Part shown: positions 20,395 to 29,811 of the stretch, piece after piece
Numbering within the stretch: the first letter of the stretch is position 1
Layout: the number at the start of each line of letters is the position of its first letter
Assembly: GCF_040436315.1 (NCBI RefSeq)
Contig: NZ_AP031572.1
Coordinates: 1,054,001-1,118,000 of the forward strand
Source of the DNA: Synechocystis sp. LKSZ1
GTDB taxonomy: Bacteria; Cyanobacteriota; Cyanobacteriia; Cyanobacteriales; Microcystaceae
Length of the DNA stretch: 64,000 nt
Reading direction: 5' to 3'
Made by a program: the position numbers and the translations under genes
Notes under the pieces: generated by a model
What the model was told of the DNA's origin: nothing
Seen by the model: only the letters and a program-made list of their open reading frames with translations
Databases searched by the model: none

Positions 20395-20425
20395 AAGAGC
20401 AAAATACTATAGAGAGCTAAGAGAG

Positions 20426-20908
20426 TTGGTGAAGATTTACGGTATTGCAAGCCTGGTGTTTATAGATGAAGCGGGGTTTGAGGAGTTTGTATCATCGATA
20501 TATGGATGGTCAAAAAGAGGGAAAAGAATCTATGGAGAAAAGCAGGGTAGAAGAGGAAAGAAAGAAAATTTAGTGGCAGGAAGAAGAAAAGGAGTAAAAG
20601 ACTTTATAGCGCCAATGTTATTTATGGGGAGTCTAAATGCAGAAGGGTTTGAGGGATGGTTAAAATATCATTTGTTACCAGATTTAAAAGGGCTATCAGT
20701 CTTAATAATGGATAATGCACCAATTCACCGAAAGAATACAATAAGACAGTTAGTAGAGGAAGCCGGGCACAAGGTATTATTTCTGCCGACATACTCACCT
20801 GATTTAAATGACATTGAACATGACTTTGGGGCGTTGAAGAGAGCAAGAATCAATGCCAATGGAGAGAAAAGTATTGACGAAATCATCCGTGAATATTGTG
20901 CCAGTTAG
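20426..20908 (+). CDS. IS630-type transposase, second frame (DDE catalytic part)
   Basis: The stretch contains LVFIDEAGFEEF (first catalytic Asp), VLIMDNAPIHRK (second Asp) and FLPTYSPDLNDIEHDFGALK (third acidic residue), the DDE triad of the IS630 superfamily. The frame is open well upstream of 20426: from about 20352 it reads RKKKQLRYQERNHGERAKYY, the normal continuation after the DNA-binding part, so this is not an independent gene. Relative to the first frame it is +1. Two stop-free halves with all catalytic residues suggest the element could still be mobile. Confidence 0.85.
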   Translation: MVKIYGIASLVFIDEAGFEEFVSSIYGWSKRGKRIYGEKQGRRGKKENLVAGRRKGVKDFIAPMLFMGSLNAEGFEGWLKYHLLPDLKGLSVLIMDNAPIHRKNTIRQLVEEAGHKVLFLPTYSPDLNDIEHDFGALKRARINANGEKSIDEIIREYCAS

Positions 20909-21073
20909 TGTCCCATTCTTATTTGAATTGGCTATAAACGATTACACTGAATAGCAACACAGAGATCAAAAATATTTTTTACAAATCTACCATTTCCAAG
21001 CTCTCCAATTTGAAATTCAAATCTTTGTATTAAATCTTGTATTTTTTCTAGAGTGTTATCCACTAATAAATAT

Positions 21074-21257
21074 CCCTCTTCCATCAGATTAGGAAAGCCG
21101 ACTTGAGTAAGAACCTCGAAAACCCCTGAGTGCAAGCCTTTCAGATACAATTTTGAATCAATAATCAGATTGGTCTCTGTTGGTTTACACAATACCCCAA
21201 ACGCTTATCCAGCAAGCTTTTTAGTAGACTGAGTCCTCCGAAAGTGACGAAAGAGGG
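21074..21257 (+). mobile_element. 184-bp MITE-like element, copy 1
   Basis: Identical to 21744-21927 except for one base in the TACAA/TATAA position (21148 against 21818). The ends are imperfect inverted repeats (16 of the first 21 bases match; both begin CCCTCTT). It has no coding capacity of its own. Its left side abuts the AAA+ remnant and its right side an N-terminally truncated hicB, so flanks of two broken genes meet here, and no clear target duplication is visible for this copy. Confidence 0.7.
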
Positions 21258-21429
21258 GTATTTGGTAGCTTCTGTTCCTTCACTGAAAGGTTGTCATACT
21301 CAGGCCAAAAGCCTAGATCAACTCATGGAAAGAATTCAGGAAGCGATTGAACTTTGTTTAGAGGTCGAACAAGAGCCCAATCCCCCTCTTGAGTTTGTTG
21401 GCGTTCAAAGAGTTGCCATCCGTCGATGA
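21244..21429 (+). pseudogene. hicB: HicB-like antitoxin, N-terminally truncated
   Basis: From about 21258 the frame encodes EGYLVASVPSLKGCHTQAKS and LMERIQEAIELCLEVEQE, a textbook HicB partial RNase-H-fold domain. The residues normally before GYLVAS are lost; the only start codon in frame (GTG at 21244) lies inside the MITE-like element. HicB normally neutralises the mRNA-cleaving toxin HicA. Its TGA overlaps the ATG of the hicA remnant (ATGA at 21426-21429), the usual coupling. Probably non-functional because its partner is also broken. Confidence 0.7.
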
Positions 21430-21645
21430 GTAACCTTTCAGCCTTTACGGGACAAAAATAGTTAAAACCTTGCAGAAAGCTGGTTTTGCAGTGATCCGCG
21501 TGAAGGGAAGCCACCATTTTCTGATTCATCCCGATGGACGCAGGACTGTTCTGTCCATGCCCAAGAAACGATAGGAAAAGGTCTATTCTTTCAAATCCTA
21601 AGAGACTGTGAGTTGACCATAGATGAATTTTTAAAGTTTATGTAA
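21426..21645 (+). pseudogene. hicA: HicA-like mRNA interferase, frameshifted
   Basis: Three frame pieces together spell a HicA: MSNLSAFTGQK, then IVKTLQKAGFAVIRVKGSHH and HPDGRRTVLSMPKK, then GKGLFFQILRDCELTIDEFL. The catalytic His (GSHHF) is present. The first break is at a run of five adenines (about 21458-21462), where one more A would restore the frame; the second is near 21568, with several residues missing. Two frameshifts make it a pseudogene unless the sequence has errors. Confidence 0.75.
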
Positions 21646-21743
21646 AAGTTGAGAGTTTCGAGGCAGTAAAGTCCGTCCCGGAAGACCGTTTTATAGAACA
21701 AAAGAATGTCAAACAAACCAGGGTGCATTCCCCTTCAGCTTAG

Positions 21744-21927
21744 CCCTCTTCCATCAGATTAGGAAAGCCGACTTGAGTAAGAACCTCGAAAACCCCTGAG
21801 TGCAAGCCTTTCAGATATAATTTTGAATCAATAATCAGATTGGTCTCTGTTGGTTTACACAATACCCCAAACGCTTATCCAGCAAGCTTTTTAGTAGACT
21901 GAGTCCTCCGAAAGTGACGAAAGAGGG
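21744..21927 (+). mobile_element. 184-bp MITE-like element, copy 2
   Basis: Same orientation as copy 1, which lies 670 bp to the left. Here both flanks carry TTAG (21740-21743 and 21928-21931), which could be a 4-bp target duplication. Terminal inverted repeats begin CCCTCTT at both ends. It lies about 110 bp upstream of the frmA start and might affect that gene's promoter. Between the hicA remnant and this copy (21646-21743) I see no gene. Confidence 0.75.
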
Positions 21928-21974
21928 TTAGTCAGGAATTTTTGAGGGACCGCAAACTTCGATCAAAAACTTAA

Positions 21975-23153
<1,179 letters not shown>

Positions 23154-23229
23154 ATCGTCGTCCAGAGAGAGCAGAAACAATGTTGCTAGCTGATAGACCC
23201 TTGTGCAGACTAAACCAAGGTCAACAGTT

Positions 23230-24117
23230 ATGAGTAATTCTGTCACAGTAGCGTTTTTGGGGATGGGAACGATGGGCGCTCCCATGGCCGCCAACCTGGC
23301 CCGTCACGGCCATGCCCTAACGGTTTGGAATCGCACCCCCGACCGTCCTGGCCTGACGCTGGCCCAGGCGGCTGGCGCTAAGGTAGCCAACAGTATAGCT
23401 GAGGCCGTTAGCCAGGCCCAGATTATTTTTACCTGCCTGGGAGACGTGCCGGATGTCACCGCTGTTCTGCTGGGGGAAGGAGGAGTTCTGGAGAATGCAC
23501 CGCCCCATAGCTTAGTAGTGGATTTTAGTACTATTGGCCGCGAAACCGCTGTCTTTCTGGCTCAGCAACTCCAGGCACGTTCTCTTCGTTTTTTGGATGT
23601 CCCGGTTTCTGGGGGTGATGTAGGGGCCCAGCAAGGAACCCTAACCATGATGGTGGGGGGTGATCCCACTGATTTTGCCCAGGTACTGCCCTATCTCCAG
23701 GCCATGGGGAAAAATATTACCTACTGTGGCCCGGTGGGGAGTGGTCAGGCCGTTAAACTCTGTAACCAAGTCTTGGCGGCCCTGCATATGGTCGCATTAT
23801 GCGAAGCCCTAACCTTAGCCGAAGCCCAGGGCCTAGACCCCCAACTGGTGGTGCAGGTTTGTGGGACGGGGGCCGCTGGTTCCTGGGCCTTGAGCCATTT
23901 GGGGCCGAAAATTTTAGACGGGAATCTGGAACCGGGCTTCATGGTGCAACATATCCTTAAGGACCTACGTTTAGTGCAGTCAACCATCCAGACCCAAGGC
24001 CTTAACTTACAGGGGGTGGCCCTGGCCGAACAACGCTTTCAACAAGTGGGAGATCTACCTCATGGCCTTGGCCAAGGAACCCAGGCCATGATTCGTACCT
24101 ATCGAGAAAACCTATGA
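23230..24117 (+). CDS. 3-hydroxyisobutyrate dehydrogenase-family NAD(P)-dependent oxidoreductase
   Basis: 295 residues from ATG at 23230. FLGMGTMGAPMAANLARHG is the N-terminal nucleotide-binding motif, DVPVSGGDVGAQQGTLTMMV the substrate loop, and GSGQAVKLCNQ carries the conserved catalytic Lys. Members reduce or oxidise beta-hydroxyacids such as 3-hydroxyisobutyrate, tartronate semialdehyde or succinic semialdehyde; the substrate cannot be told from sequence. Its stop overlaps the start of the GIY-YIG gene by 4 bp, so translation is probably coupled. Confidence 0.88.
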   Translation: MSNSVTVAFLGMGTMGAPMAANLARHGHALTVWNRTPDRPGLTLAQAAGAKVANSIAEAVSQAQIIFTCLGDVPDVTAVLLGEGGVLENAPPHSLVVDFSTIGRETAVFLAQQLQARSLRFLDVPVSGGDVGAQQGTLTMMVGGDPTDFAQVLPYLQAMGKNITYCGPVGSGQAVKLCNQVLAALHMVALCEALTLAEAQGLDPQLVVQVCGTGAAGSWALSHLGPKILDGNLEPGFMVQHILKDLRLVQSTIQTQGLNLQGVALAEQRFQQVGDLPHGLGQGTQAMIRTYRENL

Positions 24118-24641
24118 CCTATTCTGCCTTGGCCGATCTACCCTTTTGGCCCTACCTCAACGATGCCGGGGATCTCAATCCTGACTGGCAGGGAAAAACC
24201 GGAGCCTATGCCATCTATGACCAACAACAGGCCCTCCAGTACATTGGCTATTCTCGGGATGTCCGGGCCAGCCTGCTCCAGCACCTCGTCCGTCAAGTAG
24301 AAAATTGTTATTGGGTCAAACTGCAATGGGTGGAACGCCCGAGCCGGACTGTGCTAGAGGACATTCGCCAGGCTTGGATTGCAGAAAACGGGGCCTTGCC
24401 AACCGGCAATGGAGAAGACCAAGCCCTCTGGTGTCAGCCGATCCCGGTTACACCGGCCCTGACCGAGGCGGAACGTCTGACCTTTGACCAGAGCGATGAA
24501 TTGGGCCAGGCGAAGCTATTAAAAACGGTGGCGCGACGGCTAGAGGCGGAACGGCTGGCCCAACTCCAGGCCCGGGGGGCCAAGTTAGAGATTCGCTTCA
24601 ATCCCAAGCTCAAGGAACAGGGGTTATTGGATGTCAAATAG
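24114..24641 (+). CDS. GIY-YIG nuclease-fold protein
   Basis: 175 residues. GAYAIYDQQQALQYIGYSRD is the GIY-YIG core (here AYAIY and YIGYS), followed by the Arg-bearing helix SLLQHLVRQ and an acidic residue in ENGALP. The C-terminal 60 residues are Leu/Arg-rich and resemble no domain I know. GIY-YIG proteins of this kind are common in cyanobacteria; the role is unknown. It overlaps the upstream dehydrogenase by 4 bp and the downstream permease by 11 bp. Confidence 0.8.
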   Translation: MTYSALADLPFWPYLNDAGDLNPDWQGKTGAYAIYDQQQALQYIGYSRDVRASLLQHLVRQVENCYWVKLQWVERPSRTVLEDIRQAWIAENGALPTGNGEDQALWCQPIPVTPALTEAERLTFDQSDELGQAKLLKTVARRLEAERLAQLQARGAKLEIRFNPKLKEQGLLDVK

Positions 24642-25416
24642 TCTGCAATTCTGGCAGTCCGTCCAGGGAGTGGCCCAGCGGGTCTGGTGGGAGCTACTGC
24701 ATCGTAAACGCAGTTTGCTGTTTTGGCTGGTGTTTCCCTTGGTGGTGTTACTGCTGAATGGCATCATCTTTGCTGACCGGGCCGAGTTGGAACTGTCGGA
24801 GGCCCTGCAATTTGCGGCTCCGGCGAGTCTGGTGGGGGCGGCCTTCTTTTTCAGTTGTCTGGGGGGAAGCGTGGCCATTATTGTGGCGGAACGAGAACAA
24901 AATACTCTCAAGCGCCTGCTGATCACCCCGCTTTCCGGTGGCGCCTATTTTGCGGGGATCTACCTGGCCCTGGGGGGCATTGCTCTCCTGCAAACCCTGG
25001 CGGTGTTAATACTGGTTTATCTATTGGGAGCCCCCTACCAAGGGAATTGGGGCCTGGGATTAGCGATCTTGGTGCTCAGTGTCGCCGCCTACGTTGGGGC
25101 CGGCTTTATCCTAGGCACGCAATTGGCCCGGCGGACAGAGGATGTTAATGCCCTGGTTGCAACCCTTGGCCTGCCGTTAATGATCCTCGGCGGGGCCTTT
25201 TTCCCCAGTTCTATTTTTCCAAAATCCCTGCTGGCCATCGCCCGCTACAATCCGGTTTACCATATGACCGAGGCCTTAACCCAAGTCTGGGCTGAAGGGA
25301 AAGATTGGCCGACCATTCAGGGCCACCTGCAATTTCTAGCTATCTTTACCGTCTTTATGATCCTGGGGGGTTGGTTGGCCTATCAGCGAGTCTTGGCCCA
25401 GGAGCGTCGTCGTTGA
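24631..25416 (+). CDS. ABC-2 type transporter permease
   Basis: 261 residues with six hydrophobic segments. LLHRKRSLLFWLVFPLVVLL near the start and AEREQNTLKRLLITPLS after the second segment are typical ABC-2 permease features, as is LPLMILGGAFFPSSIFP before the last helices. Such permeases export lipids, glycans or drugs with a separate ATPase. No ATPase gene is next to it, so the partner must be encoded elsewhere. The ATG at 24631 lies inside the end of the GIY-YIG gene. Confidence 0.85.
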   Translation: MSNSLQFWQSVQGVAQRVWWELLHRKRSLLFWLVFPLVVLLLNGIIFADRAELELSEALQFAAPASLVGAAFFFSCLGGSVAIIVAEREQNTLKRLLITPLSGGAYFAGIYLALGGIALLQTLAVLILVYLLGAPYQGNWGLGLAILVLSVAAYVGAGFILGTQLARRTEDVNALVATLGLPLMILGGAFFPSSIFPKSLLAIARYNPVYHMTEALTQVWAEGKDWPTIQGHLQFLAIFTVFMILGGWLAYQRVLAQERRR

Positions 25417-25502
25417 CAAAGGGAAGACTTGTCTTCCGTGTCGTTAGGTTCTTCAGTCAAAACTTGCTACCATGTGTAGCGGTTTTGCTCCTGGAAAAAA
25501 GA

Positions 25503-25769
25503 ATGTTTAACCTTGCCTTGCCCCTGGCCATTGCCGGGGAATTTCCTGTCTATTTTGTGGCGGTCTATGCCGTGGGATTAGTCGCGGCAGTCTCCCTTGG
25601 CTTGATTGCCTGGTACAACTCCAAGCGACCAGTGGGTTGGGAAAATAGCCAACGACCCGATTTTATTCCTGAGCTTAAGTTGGGCAATGAAGAAACAACC
25701 GCCCCAGACCTGTTCGATCCCAACCAGGAACCGGAAGCGGCCCCCAACCCGCCCGCAGACAATTCATAA
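25503..25769 (+). CDS. Small single-helix protein, possibly Psb35
   Basis: 88 residues from ATG at 25503. One transmembrane helix (about 15-38: FPVYFVAVYAVGLVAAVSLG) is followed by AWYNSKRPVGWENSQRPDFI and an acidic, proline-rich tail. The helix and the KRPxGW...RPDF region recall the small cyanobacterial protein Psb35, which stabilises the CP47 module of photosystem II, but this is from memory and the tail is longer than I would expect. Treat as a conserved cyanobacterial membrane protein with a tentative name. Confidence 0.5.
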   Translation: MFNLALPLAIAGEFPVYFVAVYAVGLVAAVSLGLIAWYNSKRPVGWENSQRPDFIPELKLGNEETTAPDLFDPNQEPEAAPNPPADNS

Positions 25770-25805
25770 GCAATAGCTTCCTGGCCTAACGTATTGCTCC
25801 ATCTT

Positions 25806-27185
25806 CTAGGGCGTCTGGGCCAATTTCAAAATGTCGTAGACGATGGCCATACTCTCTCCGTAGAGGACATCCTGTCCCCAACGCTGGAGTTGTCGGCCCA
25901 GAAGTTGTTCAGTGCCTTGGTCTCCCAGGTCAGTCACTTGTTGAATGCGGTAATTTTGGGCCCCGCCGCCCGCTTCCATTCGCATACAGCCCATGGTGCC
26001 GGAGCAGAGGACAGTTCCACAATCCGCCTGGGCATTGGTGGAGCCAAGTTTCAAACTGATTAAATCTCCCAGCACTTTGCCGGTATCGGCTACGGGTAAA
26101 CCAGCCAGTTCTGTTTCGACAATCCGCTGACTTGGACAAAGGAATTGCACCCGGCGAATATCGTAATCCCCCGGTTCATGGCGATACTGGATGGGTTGCC
26201 ATTGCAGACGACTGGCAATCCACCCCAAAAACATCAGGGCCTGGGTATGATTACCTTTCTCGTAATCAATGGCGACCTGGTCAATTTCTCCCACCGCGCG
26301 ACGACGCTCAGGAGAATCAAAGGCCTCGGCGGTGAGTTCCTGCCAGGGGGCCAAACGACCCCAATTGAGGTCAGCAATATTGGTCTGGTGCTGGAGCAGG
26401 CGACTGGTCTGCCACAGATCCAATTCGGGATTGGTGAAGGTACTGGAATCCACAATAATCGTATTAGCCAAGCTCGCTAGACGCTGGAACAAGCCATACT
26501 CGGTTTCGGGACTAGCCTTCCACCAGACAAATTTGGGCAGTTCCGGGATCATCAGTTCGGTGATAATGCCGCCAACGCGCTCAAGGGCATTGTAGGTGCC
26601 CTTGAGGGTGATGTACTCACAGCAGACTAGGGCATTGTGATGGCGTTTCTGGATGGGACAGTAGGCCGCCACCTGGGCCTGGACGCCTTCGTCGGCCTCC
26701 GGGGTGGGGCAGAGGGTAATAATCCGGCAGGGATTGGAAGCAGCAATGGCATCCGCCACGCCACTGCCCTCTAGATCGGGGGAGTAGGGTTGGGCCAGGC
26801 GTTGGGCCGCCGTAGTCAGGGTTCCCTGAGCCTGGGCTTGTTTAAATTCCTCTTGCACCCGTTGGACAAATTCAGGATTGGATTGGCCCGTCACGGGCAA
26901 GTCGTACTGTTTTTGGGCCGATTTAATAGCGGCGGTCATGCGGGGGCCGGCAATACCGTCAATGGGGCCCGTGTAAAAGCCAAGGGCCGCGAGTAGAGAT
27001 TGAATGGCGTCGGGTTCATAGACCACAAAACTAAAGGTGGTGGCCCGTACTGCCGCTAGGCCATCTTCATTATTGCCGTAGGTGCTCCAAATCTGGGCCA
27101 GCTCTTTTTCGATAACGTCCAGAGAAACATCTTTAGGGTCTTGCAGAGAAACCAGGGGAGGGGCTGGGGGCGTACTTGGGGACAT
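25806..27185 (-). CDS. opcA: Glucose-6-phosphate dehydrogenase assembly protein OpcA
   Basis: 459 residues from ATG at 27185; an upstream in-frame start would add 24 poorly conserved residues. Residues about 55-110 (LLAALGFYTGPIDGIAGPRM) are a peptidoglycan-binding-like fold found at the N-terminus of cyanobacterial OpcA. The rest matches OpcA (NPCRIITLCPTPEADEG, ITELMIPELPKFVWWKASPE, CGTVLCSGTMGCMRMEAGGG). OpcA is an allosteric activator of G6PDH and links the oxidative pentose phosphate pathway to redox state, through cysteines that thioredoxin can reduce. zwf is not adjacent here. Confidence 0.92.
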   Translation of the reverse strand: MSPSTPPAPPLVSLQDPKDVSLDVIEKELAQIWSTYGNNEDGLAAVRATTFSFVVYEPDAIQSLLAALGFYTGPIDGIAGPRMTAAIKSAQKQYDLPVTGQSNPEFVQRVQEEFKQAQAQGTLTTAAQRLAQPYSPDLEGSGVADAIAASNPCRIITLCPTPEADEGVQAQVAAYCPIQKRHHNALVCCEYITLKGTYNALERVGGIITELMIPELPKFVWWKASPETEYGLFQRLASLANTIIVDSSTFTNPELDLWQTSRLLQHQTNIADLNWGRLAPWQELTAEAFDSPERRRAVGEIDQVAIDYEKGNHTQALMFLGWIASRLQWQPIQYRHEPGDYDIRRVQFLCPSQRIVETELAGLPVADTGKVLGDLISLKLGSTNAQADCGTVLCSGTMGCMRMEAGGGAQNYRIQQVTDLGDQGTEQLLGRQLQRWGQDVLYGESMAIVYDILKLAQTP

Positions 27186-27307
27186 GATCTTCTGGGGGTC
27201 AGCAGATGAGATTGGCCCTATCTTAGACTTAGAAATTACTTTGCTGATCATTCCCACGGATTTTCTTCAGATGCTACTCTAGGCCAAATTCCTTGGCCTT
27301 GCCCTCC

Positions 27308-29809
27308 ATGATCGAACGCAAGCTTTCGCCGGGCTGGATTCTCGGCGCGATTTGGCTGTTGAGTAACCTGAATGACCGTCTTTGGTTGGCCCTCGACCAC
27401 TCCATACCCGCCTGGGACCAAAGCAATCACCTCAGCTATGCCCTGACCTATCTCCAGGCCCTGCAAAGCCCAGACTTTTTCAACGGTGATTGGTGGCGAC
27501 AATTCTGGATGCTTTCCCCCAAGTATCCCCCCTTGACCTATCTGATGACGGTTCCCTTCCAGAGGATTTGGGGAACGGGCCAGGCGGCTCCTGTCTGGAA
27601 CGGTGATGGTGTTGTCCTCTTAACGAATTGGCTATACAGCGGCTTGCTCATTGTGTCGGTGTACTTAATTGGCCAACAGTTGTTTAACCGCCGGATTGGC
27701 CTGTGGGCGGCGGCGATTACCGTCCTTTTGCCTCGCATTTATCAAACGCGGCTGTTGTACCTCCTCGACACGCCGTTGTTAACCTTTGCTGTAGCCAGCT
27801 TTGCCTGTTTGACCCTCTGGCAGGGCCAGAAAAGTCTGAGAAAACAATGGTTCTGGAGCCTGGCTTTTGGCCTCTGTCTAGGCCTCGGCCTCTTCACGAA
27901 ACAAAGCATTTTATTTTATTTATTTTTTCCCATTTTGGGATTAAGTATTTATTATTTGTGGCACCGAGCCTGGCTCAGAATTCTGCAATTGGGGTGTGCT
28001 TTTTTGTTCTCGGCTCTGCTGTGGTTTCCCTGGTATCGCACTAATTGGATTTATCTCTTCAGTACGGCCCAAAATTCCAATGCCATCCCCGCTAGTTTGG
28101 AAGGAGATCCCCCCATTAACTCCTGGGCGGCCTGGGTCTATTACTGGAACGATTTACCCTTGGCAGTAACCTGGGTCTGGTTGATCGTGCCCCTAGTGGG
28201 CCTGTTGTTGCACCTGCTGGGCCGGTTTCCCCAGAAAACCAACGATTTATCCCTCAAACAAGTCTTACCCGGCCTGCTCTGGCTGGGTCTCTATGTGGGG
28301 GGTACCTACTTGGTTTGCTCGGCTCTCTACAACAAGGATAGTCGTTACATCCTGCCCTATTTACCCGGCCTAGCCCTGTTCCTGGCGGTTGGCCTGACGC
28401 GCTGGCGGGGCCGCTGGCGTTGGGTGCCTTGGGCCACCTTGGGAGTCGGCATCTTGGTGATGCAGACCAATCTCTTTGCCATTCCCGGCACAGAGGCCCT
28501 GAGTCGAACCCTCAATCCTGCCGTCTTTTTTCGGCCCCATTTGGCCCAGATCCCCCCCCAACCAAGCCTTTTGGTGGATATTGTCCATCAGGCCACCACG
28601 GCTAATCCCTACCAACGCATTAATCTAGGGGTGATTCCTAATACGGACAGTTTTAATCCCAACACCCTTAATTATTTTGGGGCCCTAGATTCTTTCCGAC
28701 TCTTTGGACGGGAATTAGGAAGTCGCCCAGAGCAGATCCAACAGGATCAAGCCAATTTTGATTGGTTCTTAACCAAACAGGGGGATAACGGTTTTGCCCA
28801 AGCGGCCCAACTCGATGTGGCCCAGGCCCTGCCCCAAAATCCTTTTTTTAAAACCTTTCACCATTGGTCGAGTCCTGGTCGTGCGGATCTTACTCTAGAT
28901 CTATATCAACGGGTTCATCCCTCTGTCGCCATTACTCCCCTAGCAGACCCTGTTCCGGCCCTGCGCCTAGAGCATCTAGAGATTTCCGCCGTTGCTCCCC
29001 CCGGCCAACCCCTGCCGGTAACCTACCAATGGGCCGGGGCCTGGCAAGACCTCAATCAAGGCCTGGTACTGATTACTTGGCAAAATATCACTGATCCTAG
29101 CCAAGCTTGGTTTGGCGATCATGCGGTGGGTCTGGGGCAACTACTTCCCCCCGAGCAACCGACCCAAGGCCTGCAAATTTTAGAGCATACTGCCATGCTT
29201 CCCCCGGCCACCTTACCGGCGGGTACCTATCGTCTGCGGGTGGAATACCTAGACCGTCGCACCGGCCAAGCGACCCCCATGGCGTTTCCGGCCACCACCG
29301 TCCGCCTAGACCCTGGGGCCAAGGCCCTGGCCGCTCCTCCCCTTGATTACGTCACTCAACTCCGTACCTTAGCTCCTGATTTAGCCAGGGGGATTCCGGG
29401 CCTCGACCCGATTTTTCAGCAAATTGACCGCCTGAACCTCTACGACCCGACTCAGGATTATTTAAAACAGGCGGATGCCAGTCTGAGCTATCGACTGAGT
29501 CAGAATCCCCCCGATCCCGTTGCCCTCACCTATGCTTTGGTTCTCTCCCGTGTCCTCCAGCAGAATCCCCCAACGGCCATTGCGGCCCTGCAATCCCTAG
29601 TGCAGTTAGATGGCCAGAATCCCTACGCTCACGCCTACCTGGCCTTTGTCTATCTCTACGATTGGCAAGGTCGTCCCGCAGAACAGGCCTTGGCCCCTGC
29701 CTTGGCCCTGGCTCCCAATAATCGAGAAATCAATCTCCTATTGGGTATTGCCAAATTAATGCAGGGTAATCTTTGGGGGGCCTGGCACACCCTTAAACCC
29801 TGGCTGTGA
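27308..29809 (+). CDS. GT39-family membrane glycosyltransferase with TPR-like C-terminus
   Basis: 833 residues from ATG at 27308; a TTG at 27293 is also in frame but less likely. The first 400 residues hold about eleven hydrophobic helices and the first-loop acidic residues (SIPAWDQSNHLSYALTYLQA), as in dolichyl-phosphate-mannose-type GT39/ArnT transferases. A soluble region of about 270 residues follows, then about 130 residues of helical TPR-like repeats. These enzymes transfer sugars from polyprenyl phosphate to protein or lipid on the outer face of the membrane. Donor and acceptor are unknown. It is divergent from opcA. Confidence 0.8.
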   Translation: MIERKLSPGWILGAIWLLSNLNDRLWLALDHSIPAWDQSNHLSYALTYLQALQSPDFFNGDWWRQFWMLSPKYPPLTYLMTVPFQRIWGTGQAAPVWNGDGVVLLTNWLYSGLLIVSVYLIGQQLFNRRIGLWAAAITVLLPRIYQTRLLYLLDTPLLTFAVASFACLTLWQGQKSLRKQWFWSLAFGLCLGLGLFTKQSILFYLFFPILGLSIYYLWHRAWLRILQLGCAFLFSALLWFPWYRTNWIYLFSTAQNSNAIPASLEGDPPINSWAAWVYYWNDLPLAVTWVWLIVPLVGLLLHLLGRFPQKTNDLSLKQVLPGLLWLGLYVGGTYLVCSALYNKDSRYILPYLPGLALFLAVGLTRWRGRWRWVPWATLGVGILVMQTNLFAIPGTEALSRTLNPAVFFRPHLAQIPPQPSLLVDIVHQATTANPYQRINLGVIPNTDSFNPNTLNYFGALDSFRLFGRELGSRPEQIQQDQANFDWFLTKQGDNGFAQAAQLDVAQALPQNPFFKTFHHWSSPGRADLTLDLYQRVHPSVAITPLADPVPALRLEHLEISAVAPPGQPLPVTYQWAGAWQDLNQGLVLITWQNITDPSQAWFGDHAVGLGQLLPPEQPTQGLQILEHTAMLPPATLPAGTYRLRVEYLDRRTGQATPMAFPATTVRLDPGAKALAAPPLDYVTQLRTLAPDLARGIPGLDPIFQQIDRLNLYDPTQDYLKQADASLSYRLSQNPPDPVALTYALVLSRVLQQNPPTAIAALQSLVQLDGQNPYAHAYLAFVYLYDWQGRPAEQALAPALALAPNNREINLLLGIAKLMQGNLWGAWHTLKPWL

Positions 29810-29811
29810 CC

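Larger units (their letters stand above)
19979..20934 (+). mobile_element. IS630/Tc1-mariner-type insertion sequence (956 bp)
   Basis: The ends are imperfect inverted repeats: left TAGCCAATTCGATTAAGAGT, right (reverse complement) TAGCCAATTCAAATAAGAAT, each followed by GGGACA. TA dinucleotides flank the element (19977-19978 and 20935-20936), the target duplication expected for this family. The boundaries were fixed by requiring that excision with one TA restores the interrupted AAA+ reading frame. Size, TA target and the two-frame transposase resemble ISY100 of Synechocystis, which is about 950 bp; identity to it was not tested. Confidence 0.9.
19884..21073 (-). pseudogene. C-terminal remnant of an AAA+ ATPase (SpoVK/CbbX-like) split by an IS element
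   Basis: Read on the minus strand from about 21073, the frame encodes YLLVDNTLEKIQDLIQRF and GELGNGRFVKNIFD, typical of the small lid domain of SpoVK/CbbX-like AAA+ proteins, and runs into the IS630-type element at 20934. If bases 19979-20934 and one TA are removed, the frame continues exactly and ends with KPSKEDLKTFLAAD and a TAA at 19884-19886, adding 31 residues. The Walker motifs and everything upstream are absent: the gene is cut by a MITE-like element at 21074. Family assignment rests on the lid motif and is moderately sure; the exact frame restoration is seen directly. Confidence 0.65.

Noticed and set aside
20932-21192. Independent 86-residue gene on the minus strand
   Set aside because: Its N-terminal half lies in the MITE-like element, its C-terminal half is an AAA+ lid fragment, and its stop codon is created by the IS end.
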